Below, piece by piece: positions 1 through 7,729 of a stretch of 64,000 nt of DNA. Source of the DNA: Ponticoccus alexandrii (GTDB lineage: Bacteria; Pseudomonadota; Alphaproteobacteria; Rhodobacterales; Rhodobacteraceae); contig NZ_CP047167.1 in NCBI RefSeq assembly GCF_016806125.1, positions 49,886-113,885 on the forward strand. The letters run 5' to 3'. Positions within the stretch are counted from its first letter, which is position 1. The number at the start of each line of letters is the position of its first letter. Position numbers and translations under genes: made by a program. Under the pieces are notes generated by a model that had not been told where the DNA came from, searched no databases, and saw nothing but the letters and a program-made list of their open reading frames with translations.

Positions 1-62
1 GGATAGGCGGCGCAAACCGGTTTGTGCAGGTGTTCGGGCAGCGCGATGGCGGTAATTTTCAT
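1..62 (-). CDS. Start of an unidentified gene, cut by window edge
   Basis: An ATG at 60-62 on the minus strand opens a frame that begins MKITAIALPEHLHKPVCAAY and stays open to the left edge. Only about 20 residues are visible, so no family can be named. It lies downstream of the glycosyltransferase on the same strand, so it may belong to the same surface-polysaccharide locus. The 196 bases between it and the glycosyltransferase stop (63-258) hold no gene I can support and probably include its promoter. Confidence 0.4.
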   Translation of the reverse strand, partial: MKITAIALPEHLHKPVCAAY

Positions 63-258
63 GGCAATGCTCTTTCAGAAGTCGGAAAAAAGTCGATTTT
101 CGCAAAATCGCCCGTCTGCCCCGGCAGGTCGAGCCATCCAGCCTTTGCCTGTATCGTCATGCGCTTCCCCTGCTGTAATCGTTGGGTTTCTCAGCGCGTG
201 TGCCATTAACAGAACTAAAGATGCGTATAAATACATCGGCTCCATATCCACTTCGCGA

Positions 259-2088
259 TCATTTTTCAAGTAAACGGGGTGTTTCGTTGCTCTCGCTCAG
301 GCCCAGGCGGCGGGGCCAGAAGTCCGCGCCGGTCAGCGCGGTGTAGCCCTCGGTCCAGTCCGAGCGCAATCTGTCATAACGCCAGATCAACCGGGCGATG
401 GACGTGGTCATGCGCCAGCCCTCGCGCAGCATCGCGCGCTTGTCGTGGTGTACGGTGTAGGTCTGGCGGCGGGCCCGGTCGACATATGTGATTCGCGACG
501 CCCCCCAGATCTTTCCGAGCGATCCGCGATGTCTGGCAGCGAGTGTGACCCTTGCGCCCCAGCGCGAAAAGAATGGCAGGAGGTGACCGTTGAGCGTGCA
601 TTTCATCAGCTGATGGAGCAGCGGTTTCGGAGATTCCGGTGCGGTCAGCTGGGGCAGGGGGGCATCGTTGGGAAGGTCTCGCCAGACTTCGATCTGACGC
701 AATCCGGAGATTTCGGTGCGCATCTCGACCATATCTGCGGTTCTTGCGAAATGCATCGGACCCCGGAGCGCATCCGTGACGGCGAGGTTTAACGCGGCCA
801 GCGTTTCGTAGTGGCAGCTGCACAAGCTTCGGGCAAAGAACCATGCTGCGATCCGCGCCGTCTTCCAGCGACCCAGTACCATCTCTGGCAGCGCCAGGTG
901 ATGCACCAGGTGGCTGCGCAGGTCGAGATAGAGCGTCAGCGGGCTTTCGCGTTCGGAGAAGTCCAGGTCCTGAAAACACATGACCCCGGGCAGGGTAATG
1001 GCGGCGAAATCGTTCGCGAGCGAAAAAGAGATGTCGTCGCCGCGCACGAAGAAGGGGAACGGCATGTGGGTCGCATGGTCCAGTGGAAAGGCGAAATACC
1101 ACCAGCCGCCGTAGTAGTTTTCGGGCTGGGGCAAGGTGGTTTCCAGCTCCATTTCGAGGACCCGAGAGAAGGACCGCAGATCGACCCCGTTGTAGAGCGG
1201 ACGGCAGCGGCTTTCGAAAAGGGCACCGTTTTCCCACAGGACCCCCCGGTCGAGGCCCGAAGAGATCGCGCCGATCACGGCCGTGGACGGATCGGTGGCA
1301 TAGGCCAGGAAGGTCCACGTCCGCTCGAGGCTTTGCATGTGAATGGCCGCATCGTCGTCCATGAAGAGGCAATGACTGACACCGCGTGCGCGGGCTTCGA
1401 GCAGGCCGCGTGCAAAGCCGCCCGAGCCGCCGAGGTTTTCGTTCCGGACGGTCTGCACACCTGCGGCCGGCGCGATCTGGGCGCTGGACCCATTGTCCAC
1501 CACCAACAATGAGATCCGTTCTGCCAGAGGGCTGCGCGCGCGGAAGGCGGCAAAGCGGGCCGCAGTGCGCGCCACGGCCTCTTCGCGCCGGAAGGTGGTG
1601 ACCGACAGCATCAGGTCGGGTTGCCGCAGTGGCGCTTGCGCGGTGACCCACTCTAGCGTGTCGATCCGACCATCGGATAGGGTGTGCAGTTCGTAGTAGA
1701 GGACGCCGGGACCGTCACCCTCTGGCATGGGCAACTCAATTTGGGCCGTGCCTGCCAGTGACAGAACTCGGCGCGTCAGGACGCGGCGGGTGTCATCATC
1801 CGGCGCGTGCCAGACCGTCACTTCGAAACGGCCCGATCCGCGCAGCCGCAGCGCCAGATCGCGCAATCCGCAGCGGCTTTGCCATTTGCCGATGTTGAAG
1901 AGATTGTAATAGGTGTCGCCGCGCAGCCCGCTGCCTGCCGCACAATGCAGGACATCGCCCGCGACGCGCAGTCTGCCATGCAGCCGCAGGTGCAGATCCA
2001 TGACATCGCACAGCTCGGGATCGGGCAGGATCAGCCCTTGCAGCACGTGCATGTGTGCTTCGGCGTCTGCCGGTTCATTCAAGATCAT
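259..2088 (-). CDS. GlfT2-like family 2 glycosyltransferase
   Basis: This 609-residue protein is a GT-A fold (GT2) glycosyltransferase resembling the GlfT2 galactofuranosyltransferase group. An N-terminal beta-rich part (about 1-150) precedes the catalytic domain. The nucleotide-sugar region contains VVDNGS near residue 196, the NLGGSGGFARG motif at 218-228 and an FMDDDA metal-binding triad (DDD at about 244-246), all typical of the family. The C-terminal 250 residues resemble the helical accessory part of such enzymes. The ATG at 2088 was chosen because it makes a 14-nt overlap with the end of the upstream gene, pointing to translational coupling, and because the 19 extra residues of the longer frame do not look like protein. 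It probably adds galactofuranose or a similar sugar to a cell-surface glycan; donor and acceptor are inferred. Confidence 0.8.
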   Translation of the reverse strand: MILNEPADAEAHMHVLQGLILPDPELCDVMDLHLRLHGRLRVAGDVLHCAAGSGLRGDTYYNLFNIGKWQSRCGLRDLALRLRGSGRFEVTVWHAPDDDTRRVLTRRVLSLAGTAQIELPMPEGDGPGVLYYELHTLSDGRIDTLEWVTAQAPLRQPDLMLSVTTFRREEAVARTAARFAAFRARSPLAERISLLVVDNGSSAQIAPAAGVQTVRNENLGGSGGFARGLLEARARGVSHCLFMDDDAAIHMQSLERTWTFLAYATDPSTAVIGAISSGLDRGVLWENGALFESRCRPLYNGVDLRSFSRVLEMELETTLPQPENYYGGWWYFAFPLDHATHMPFPFFVRGDDISFSLANDFAAITLPGVMCFQDLDFSERESPLTLYLDLRSHLVHHLALPEMVLGRWKTARIAAWFFARSLCSCHYETLAALNLAVTDALRGPMHFARTADMVEMRTEISGLRQIEVWRDLPNDAPLPQLTAPESPKPLLHQLMKCTLNGHLLPFFSRWGARVTLAARHRGSLGKIWGASRITYVDRARRQTYTVHHDKRAMLREGWRMTTSIARLIWRYDRLRSDWTEGYTALTGADFWPRRLGLSESNETPRLLEK

Positions 2089-3190
2089 ATTCCTGGCGAA
2101 GGTCTGCGATGAACCGAAGGACCGGCAGCGGCAGGTCAGCGCCACGCTTGCCGGGTCCGATCTGCGCCAGAACGGACCGTACCGCCTGGTGCATCGGCAC
2201 CTTCGGACAATCGGCGATCCGTTCGAGGTCAGGGAAGAACGCCTCGCGTCCGGTGACGTTGTTCAGATAGGCCTGAACCGGTGTAAAAAGACGCAGCAGC
2301 TCGGACCGCGTGACCGGACCGAGCATGTCCACTTGGTCGCCGGGCACCAAGTCCAGAGTCTTGCGCTGTGCCATCAAGAACGTCCGAAGCTGGTCCGCAT
2401 AGGGGGGCGAAAGCGTCTGGTTCCCGCGGCGCACGATTTCCATCGTCGGCAGCGGCAGGCTCAGGTTGATGCGCGGCGGCGGGACAAGGTCGGGAGGCCA
2501 TTTCACTTTTGCATGCTTGCGAAAATCGCGGACCGAATTGCCGGTCTTGAGCACATCCGCATAATTGCGCAGCGTGACGCTGGCCTGCGGGCAATGCTCC
2601 AGCCATGGCCGCACCGCCCGCGCGTAGTCCAGATGCACGGTCCCCTCATAGGTCGCCAATGCATCGGCGATGGCAGGGATCTTTTCGCCGACCTTCAGAC
2701 GTTGGCCGTGCCAGGACACGAGGTAATGGTCGGGTCGCCGCAGGACACCGTAGATCTGGATCTCGGCGACATCGGGGAACAGCGCGAGAAGCCGCTTGAT
2801 CGCGGTACCGTCTGTCTCTCCGAAGGTCGAGAACACCTCGGAGCACAGGATCACGGTATGCGGTTCGGTTCGGTCGATTTGCAAACGGACCGTCTCTTCC
2901 ATGGCGGACAGCGACGGCATTCCCTCGAACTGCGGCGGCAAGGTTCCCCGCGACAGGGTCTCCAGGATCCGGTAAGCGAGCGCGCTATGCGGTTCACGTA
3001 GGTGCGGCGGCAGGCTGGCCGGTTTGTCCTTTAGTCCGATGGATTGGCGCAGGAGGTGCACCAGCCCGCGGTTGTCGACCATCGGGTGAAGAATACCGGC
3101 GGCGCTGAGAGCATGCGAATTCTGGGTGAGAAACGCCTGCAAGGCGGTCGATCCGACCTTGTGGTGACCGATATACAGGATGAGCTTCAT
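2075..3190 (-). CDS. Sulfotransferase-like protein
   Basis: The 371-residue product begins MKLILYIGHHKVGSTALQAF, a pattern (K-x-G-S-T-x-L-Q near the N-terminus) matching the 5'-phosphosulfate-binding loop of PAPS-dependent sulfotransferases. The later stretch LILCSEVFST also fits that fold. The start at 3190 follows a good ribosome-binding site (GGAAAGGACC); the 78-codon upward extension is low-complexity and is rejected. Its 3' end overlaps the glycosyltransferase by 14 nt, so the two are probably made together and act on one glycan. Sulfation of a polysaccharide is the likely role, but some proteins of this look have lost catalysis. Confidence 0.65.
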   Translation of the reverse strand: MKLILYIGHHKVGSTALQAFLTQNSHALSAAGILHPMVDNRGLVHLLRQSIGLKDKPASLPPHLREPHSALAYRILETLSRGTLPPQFEGMPSLSAMEETVRLQIDRTEPHTVILCSEVFSTFGETDGTAIKRLLALFPDVAEIQIYGVLRRPDHYLVSWHGQRLKVGEKIPAIADALATYEGTVHLDYARAVRPWLEHCPQASVTLRNYADVLKTGNSVRDFRKHAKVKWPPDLVPPPRINLSLPLPTMEIVRRGNQTLSPPYADQLRTFLMAQRKTLDLVPGDQVDMLGPVTRSELLRLFTPVQAYLNNVTGREAFFPDLERIADCPKVPMHQAVRSVLAQIGPGKRGADLPLPVLRFIADLRQEYDLE

Positions 3191-3414
3191 GCGCTGGTCC
3201 TTTCCACGAGCTGCGCGCGAAATGCAAGAGCAAGAGGATCCCCGGCGGAGCGGAGCCGAGTTTCGGCGGTATCCAGCGTATCGGGCTGGCTCTTGGGGTT
3301 TGTAAGTCGCCGAGTGTGGGTCTTCCTCGAGGCGGCTCAGGAGAGGGCAAGGCGCGCGCTGAAGGGCAACGGCCCTGCTGAACGCAGCCCGAGCAATCGC
3401 AACCCTGGCCATTT

Positions 3415-4430
3415 TCCGCAGCATCTGCCCCGGGTCGGCGAAGACGCCTCAGAGCGCCTCGATGCCGTGTCCGCGCAACTGCGCGTGCTGGTCACCCGGC
3501 GCCCCAAACATGCCCGCCGACGCTGCTCCGCCGTGGTAGCTCAGGGCGAGCCATCCTGCGCCATCGGTTCAAGCCCGATGGCGAGCGCGTCGGAGCACGT
3601 CGTTCCCGGCGGACTGCCCACCGAGGCATTGGTCGCCCAGGTCATGGTGGCGAAGTCCGGCGACCATCTGCCGTTTTACCGTCAGTCCGAGATGTACACA
3701 CGGCAGTGGATCACGCTCGACCGCGCCACCCTGTGAAGCTGGGTCGGCCGCGCCTGCTTTCACCTGCGCCCGATCGGCGATCACCTCAGGGAAAGCCTGA
3801 AGGGCGCGGATCGGGCCTTCATGGGCGAAACGAGGCCCCCGGTTCTCGACCCCGGGCGACGGAAGACGAAGACCGGCGACTTCTGGGCAATCGTCTCCGA
3901 CGACCGCGGGCATGGGGGCACCAGCCCGCCTGTCGTGATGTTCCACTACGCGCCGGGGCGAGGTGCGGTGCATGGGCTCCGCTTCCTTGACGGCTATCGG
4001 GGCCAGTTCGTCCAATGCGATGGCTACTAGGCCTATGACAAGTTGACCAAGCTCGACCGGATCGAAGGGCTGTGGACACTTGTCCATTGCTGGACCCATG
4101 CGCGCCGGCGGTTTGTGAAGCGGCTCGAAAAGGACGGCTCGCCGAAGACATCCGCTACACCCTCGCGCGATGGCCGGGCCTCACCCGGTTCCTCGGGGAT
4201 GGACGCCTCGAGCGGGACACCAACCCTGTCGAAAACCAGATCAGGAAGATCGCGCTGACGCGGAAGAACGCGCTCTTTGCGGGGCACGAGGTCGGGGCGG
4301 AAAACTGCGCCATGCTCGCCAGCCTCAGCGCCAACTGCAAGATGAGCGGCGTCGATCCGGTCCGCTACCTCGCAGAGACCCTGCGCGCCTTGCTCGACGG
4401 GCAGCCACGATCAGCTGCGCACACATCTCT
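3415..4430 (+). pseudogene. IS66-family transposase (TnpC) remnant
   Basis: The translation matches IS66 TnpC along its middle and C-terminal parts: GEDASERLDAVSAQ, GGLPTEALVAQVMV, then ARWPGLTRFLGDGRLE and KNALFAGHEVGAENCAMLAS. It is broken in at least three places: an in-frame TGA at 3734-3736, an in-frame TAG at 4028-4030, and a frameshift near 4130 after which the reading continues one frame over. The N-terminal zinc-binding region is missing. No IS ends were found, so the element is long dead. Confidence 0.85.
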
Positions 4431-4438
4431 CAGACGAC

Positions 4439-4579
4439 ATGGCAGCCTACAGTTTCGCCCGGCGTCTCAAGACCCTCGGTGGCCTCACACCATACGAATA
4501 CATCTGCAAGGTCTGGAATTCAGAGCCGGATCGATTCATCCTAAATCCGATCCACCAGATGCCGGCACTGAACACCTAG
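4439..4579 (+). pseudogene. C-terminal tail of an integrase-core (IS481-like) transposase
   Basis: A 46-codon reading frame contains FARRLKTLGGLTPYEYICK and ends IHQMPALNT before TAG at 4577-4579. This is the typical C-terminus of rve-type transposases of the IS481/IS3 kind. It directly abuts the IS66 remnant, so one element was inserted into or recombined with the other. Nothing upstream of the tail remains. Confidence 0.7.
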
Positions 4580-4666
4580 CCCATCCTGTTCACCGCTCTC
4601 ATCATCGCAATCATGCTGGCCGGAACGGTCTGGGTCCTGGGTAACCTCATGGCGCGGAGGGGATAA
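4580..4666 (+). pseudogene. Possible tail of a CyoD-like membrane protein
   Basis: Starting at the base after the transposase-tail stop, one frame reads PILFTALIIAIMLAGTVWVL then GNLMARRG and stops at TAA 4664-4666. A single hydrophobic helix ending near a short polar tail recalls the C-terminus of cytochrome o oxidase subunit IV (CyoD). If so, the IS destroyed the gene. Only 28 residues are left, so this is tentative. Confidence 0.3.
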
Positions 4667-4741
4667 CAGGGCCAATTTCGCGTCGTTGGTCGTCATTACA
4701 GTGCGCAACCTGACAGCGCAAAGCTGGGGGTCTCACGGAGA

Positions 4742-6133
4742 TCAGGGCGCAAGCTTGTCCGGGTTGACCACGGCAGGCAGGCTCAAGTCGACAATCAGAC
4801 CCGGGTGGTTGTCACGCAAAGTGACCTGACCACCATGCTTTTCGGCAATCGCACGCACGAGCGCGAGGCCAAGGCCGGTCCCGGGTTTGGAGCGGCTAGG
4901 GTCAAGCCTTTGGAATGGCTCGAAAACTTTCTCTTTCGAGTCATCCGGGATACCGGGCCCTGTATCTGCCACGATGATGCGAATGCGGCCTTTCTCATGG
5001 CCCAAACTCACCGTGATGACATTGCCCTCCGAGCCGTGGGTGACCGCGTTGTCAAACAGGTTCGCCACCATCTGCTGCAGCATCTGGCCGTCACCCATCA
5101 CCGAGAAGTTATCCAACTCTTTGAAGTCAAAAGAGAAAGCCTGCCCGGAATCCTCGGCGATGGGGGCGAAGGTCTCCACCATGTCGATCACCAGCGCCTT
5201 GAGATCAACGCGCAGGGTCAGCCGCTCCGTGCCGGAGGCTTCAATGCGGGAGAGTTGCAGGTAGGTATCGAAGATGACACGCATGGTGTCCAGCTCGGCC
5301 TGCGTGTCGGCGAGCGCGTCGGCGGGATCGTCGCCACGCTCCACCAATGACGTTGCTTTCTCCAGCGAAAGATAGGCGCGGCCAAGCGGAGATTTCAGAT
5401 CGTGAGCCGTCGCTGCGGCGGTGTTGCGCGTCGTTGCCATCATCCGGGAAAGACGGTCGAAATGCGTGTTCATCTGACGCGCAATCCGGTCGATCTGCGT
5501 GTTGCCGCCGTTCTCCGCGATGCGGACCTCGGTATCTCCGTCGCTGGTGCGTGAGAGCGCGGATTCGATGTCGCGCAAACGTTGCAGGCTTCTGGCGCTG
5601 AGGAAATAGCCGACGGTCAGCATCGTGAGAATGACGATGAAACCGCTGATCGTCAGGGCGCGAAAAACCAGAACCTGCGTGCGATAGAGAAGATCCAGCC
5701 GCAGTCCGACCGTCAGGGTCCTGTTGGACAACGGCCCGGTGAAATAGATGTAATCGAGCGCCATCGCCTGCGGAGCCGCTGCTGCATGATCCAGCGGCCC
5801 GATCTGCAGACCCTGGCCCTCGGGACGGGACAGGATGTTGCCAGCAACGAATTCACCAGCCCCATTGAACAGGGCCGCTGCATGATGGGGACCAGTCGTG
5901 CGTTGCGACATGGTTTCAATGGCCTCGGCGACGTGGTCCTGAGACTCGCTTTCATGCTCGGCCGCGATGATGTTCCATCGTTGCTGAACATCCTGCCCGA
6001 GCTCATCGAGCAGACTGCGTTCGAGATAGGTGAGCGTGACCCACCCGAACAGGACAAGCACCACGACAAATGCGAGCGCGGATCGCAGGACGGCCGCGAA
6101 GGCGTCGCCCGAGAGGATGTCACCGCGGTCCAT
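4742..6133 (-). CDS. Membrane sensor histidine kinase
   Basis: The 463-residue protein has one transmembrane segment at about 13-35, a periplasmic sensor region of about 115 residues, a second transmembrane segment at about 155-178, a HAMP linker, then a HisKA domain with phospho-acceptor His244 in TAHDLKSPLGRAY. The ATPase domain carries the N box (NLFDNAVTHG), the G1 box DTGPGIPDD, the F box VFEPFQR and the G2 box GTGLGLALV. All catalytic boxes are present. It overlaps the response-regulator gene by 14 nt, so the two form a standard pair. The sensor part has no domain I recognise. The neighbouring HdeD- and MprF-type genes suggest an envelope or cationic-peptide stress input, which is inference. 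Confidence 0.9.
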   Translation of the reverse strand: MDRGDILSGDAFAAVLRSALAFVVVLVLFGWVTLTYLERSLLDELGQDVQQRWNIIAAEHESESQDHVAEAIETMSQRTTGPHHAAALFNGAGEFVAGNILSRPEGQGLQIGPLDHAAAAPQAMALDYIYFTGPLSNRTLTVGLRLDLLYRTQVLVFRALTISGFIVILTMLTVGYFLSARSLQRLRDIESALSRTSDGDTEVRIAENGGNTQIDRIARQMNTHFDRLSRMMATTRNTAAATAHDLKSPLGRAYLSLEKATSLVERGDDPADALADTQAELDTMRVIFDTYLQLSRIEASGTERLTLRVDLKALVIDMVETFAPIAEDSGQAFSFDFKELDNFSVMGDGQMLQQMVANLFDNAVTHGSEGNVITVSLGHEKGRIRIIVADTGPGIPDDSKEKVFEPFQRLDPSRSKPGTGLGLALVRAIAEKHGGQVTLRDNHPGLIVDLSLPAVVNPDKLAP

Positions 6134-6797
6134 GCATGCAATACCCGGTGTTGCGGATCGTGTGGATCAAACGGGTGTCGAACGGCTTGTCGACCTTTGT
6201 GCGCAGTCTGCTCACATGGGTTTCGACCACCGTTGTGTTGGGTTCGAAATTGAAGTTCCAGACCCGCTCCAACAGCAATGTGCGCGTCACGACCCGCCCC
6301 GAATTGCGCATCAGGATTTCGAGGATGCTGAATTCCTTGTTGTGCAATTCGATCACGCTGCCCTGACGTGTCGCCGTGCGCGACAGAAGATCGAGCGTCA
6401 GGTCGTGCACGCTCATCGTAGGCTCGGAACGTGTCTCGCTCTTGCGCCGGACAATCGCATCGATGCGCGCCACGAGCTCGGAGAAGTGGAACGGTTTGGG
6501 CAGATAGTCGTCCCCGCCCGCAGCCAGACCCTCCACGCGGTCGTCCACCTGTCCCAGAGCGGTCAGGAACAGAACAGGCAGGGGTTTCTGGGACGCTCTG
6601 AGCGCTTTGAGCACCGACAAACCGTCCATGCCCGGCAACATGCGGTCCAGGATCGCGAGATCGCATTCGTTATAAAGACAATAGCTGAGCGCATCCCGGC
6701 CATCGGCGACATGTTCTACGGAATGCCCATGTTCCGACAGTCCGGACACGATGTAGCCAGCGATTTTGGCGTCGTCTTCGGCGAGAAGAATTTTCAT
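6120..6797 (-). CDS. OmpR-family response regulator
   Basis: The 225-residue protein starts MKILLAEDD. The receiver domain has acidic residues at 8-9, the phosphorylation site Asp51 (ILDRMLPG), Thr79 and Lys101. The C-terminal winged-helix DNA-binding domain ends with VVETHVSRLRTKVDKPF and the usual RNTGYCM hairpin. The ATG at 6797 follows AGGAG with good spacing; the longer 24-codon extension is not needed. It is the first gene of the pair and is transcribed away from the HdeD gene, with a shared 164-bp intergenic region that probably holds its promoter. Confidence 0.93.
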   Translation of the reverse strand: MKILLAEDDAKIAGYIVSGLSEHGHSVEHVADGRDALSYCLYNECDLAILDRMLPGMDGLSVLKALRASQKPLPVLFLTALGQVDDRVEGLAAGGDDYLPKPFHFSELVARIDAIVRRKSETRSEPTMSVHDLTLDLLSRTATRQGSVIELHNKEFSILEILMRNSGRVVTRTLLLERVWNFNFEPNTTVVETHVSRLRTKVDKPFDTRLIHTIRNTGYCMHGPR

Positions 6798-6961
6798 CGG
6801 TGTCAATCTCCTGCCTTTCATATAGAGAACGCAGGTGACGGTTTGCCAGCGAAACACCTTACTTTGCATGTTTGTAAGGTTCGCGCGAAGCCCGGGCGAG
6901 GGCCGGGGGTTAGATCCGTATCCAAGGCGGGCTCAACGACCGTGCCGATGGAGGCAATCAA

Positions 6962-7525
6962 ATGCAGACGTATCTATCCAATCTGAAATCCTCTGTACGA
7001 CCGGAAGTGAATCGTGCGGATGTCAGGAACCTGAGACTGGTCGGCATCATTCTTCTGGTGATCGGCGTCCTTGCCATCGGGCTTCCACACATCGCAACTC
7101 TGGGGGCCGAACAGCTGACGGCATGGATGCTGACGCTCTGGGGGGCGATTGGACTGTGGTTTTCCTGGGCCATCAGGCCGGCACCGGAATCGCGTATCGG
7201 TTTCGTGGCCTTTGGCCTGATCTGCGCGGTCGGTATCGCCCTTGTCCTGTTTCCGTACGCGGGCATCGCCGCGTTGACGGTGCTGATGATGCTGTCCTTC
7301 CTGATCGAGGGGCTGCTCTCGATCATCTTCGCCCTGCGGAGCAGCACCTATGTCAAAAACTGGGGATGGCTGGTGTTCAGCGGCCTGTGCGCCTTTGTGG
7401 CTGGCATGGTGATCCTGTTCGGCTGGCCTTGGACGGCAAGCTGGACGCTGGGCCTCATGCTGGGTGTCAACTTCCTCTCGACCGGATTGTCGCTGGTCAT
7501 GCTGGCAAACCCGCCACGAACCTGA
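6962..7525 (+). CDS. HdeD-family (DUF308) membrane protein
   Basis: The 187-residue protein has about six hydrophobic segments (for example LVGIILLVIGVLAIGLP and LGLMLGVNFLSTGLSLVML) with short loops, the pattern of HdeD/DUF308 proteins. HdeD is linked to acid resistance in Escherichia coli; the molecular function is unknown. A clear GGAGG lies 8 nt before the ATG. The gene is divergent from the two-component system, so that system may control it. Confidence 0.85.
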   Translation: MQTYLSNLKSSVRPEVNRADVRNLRLVGIILLVIGVLAIGLPHIATLGAEQLTAWMLTLWGAIGLWFSWAIRPAPESRIGFVAFGLICAVGIALVLFPYAGIAALTVLMMLSFLIEGLLSIIFALRSSTYVKNWGWLVFSGLCAFVAGMVILFGWPWTASWTLGLMLGVNFLSTGLSLVMLANPPRT

Positions 7526-7642
7526 GCTGAATATGCGTGATGATGCAGGAGCATTTTGCACCTGCATTCTTTCGGGACGACCTGCCGCCATCAAAGTGAT
7601 CGGCCCTGGCATGATGTGTGCCTGAGGACCTGCGGAGCGAGG

Positions 7643-7729
7643 ATGATCCCGATCACCTACTTGCCCATCGACTGGGACGGCATGCCTTGCGGCAGAAATT
7701 CCAGGTCGACCTTCCCGAGGACGCTGTGA
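7643..7729 (+). CDS. Possible 28-codon leader ORF before mprF
   Basis: An ATG preceded by GCGGAGCGAGG opens a 28-codon frame (MIPITYLPIDWDGMPCGRN and onward) whose TGA at 7727-7729 directly touches the mprF ATG. The stop-start contact would suit translational coupling. No homology is recognised, and a chance ORF of this size in high-G+C DNA is quite possible. Confidence 0.2.
   Translation: MIPITYLPIDWDGMPCGRNSRSTFPRTL

Noticed and set aside
3569..4099. Minus-strand frame opposite the IS66 remnant
   Set aside because: The plus strand has clear IS66 homology; the minus frame is its shadow.
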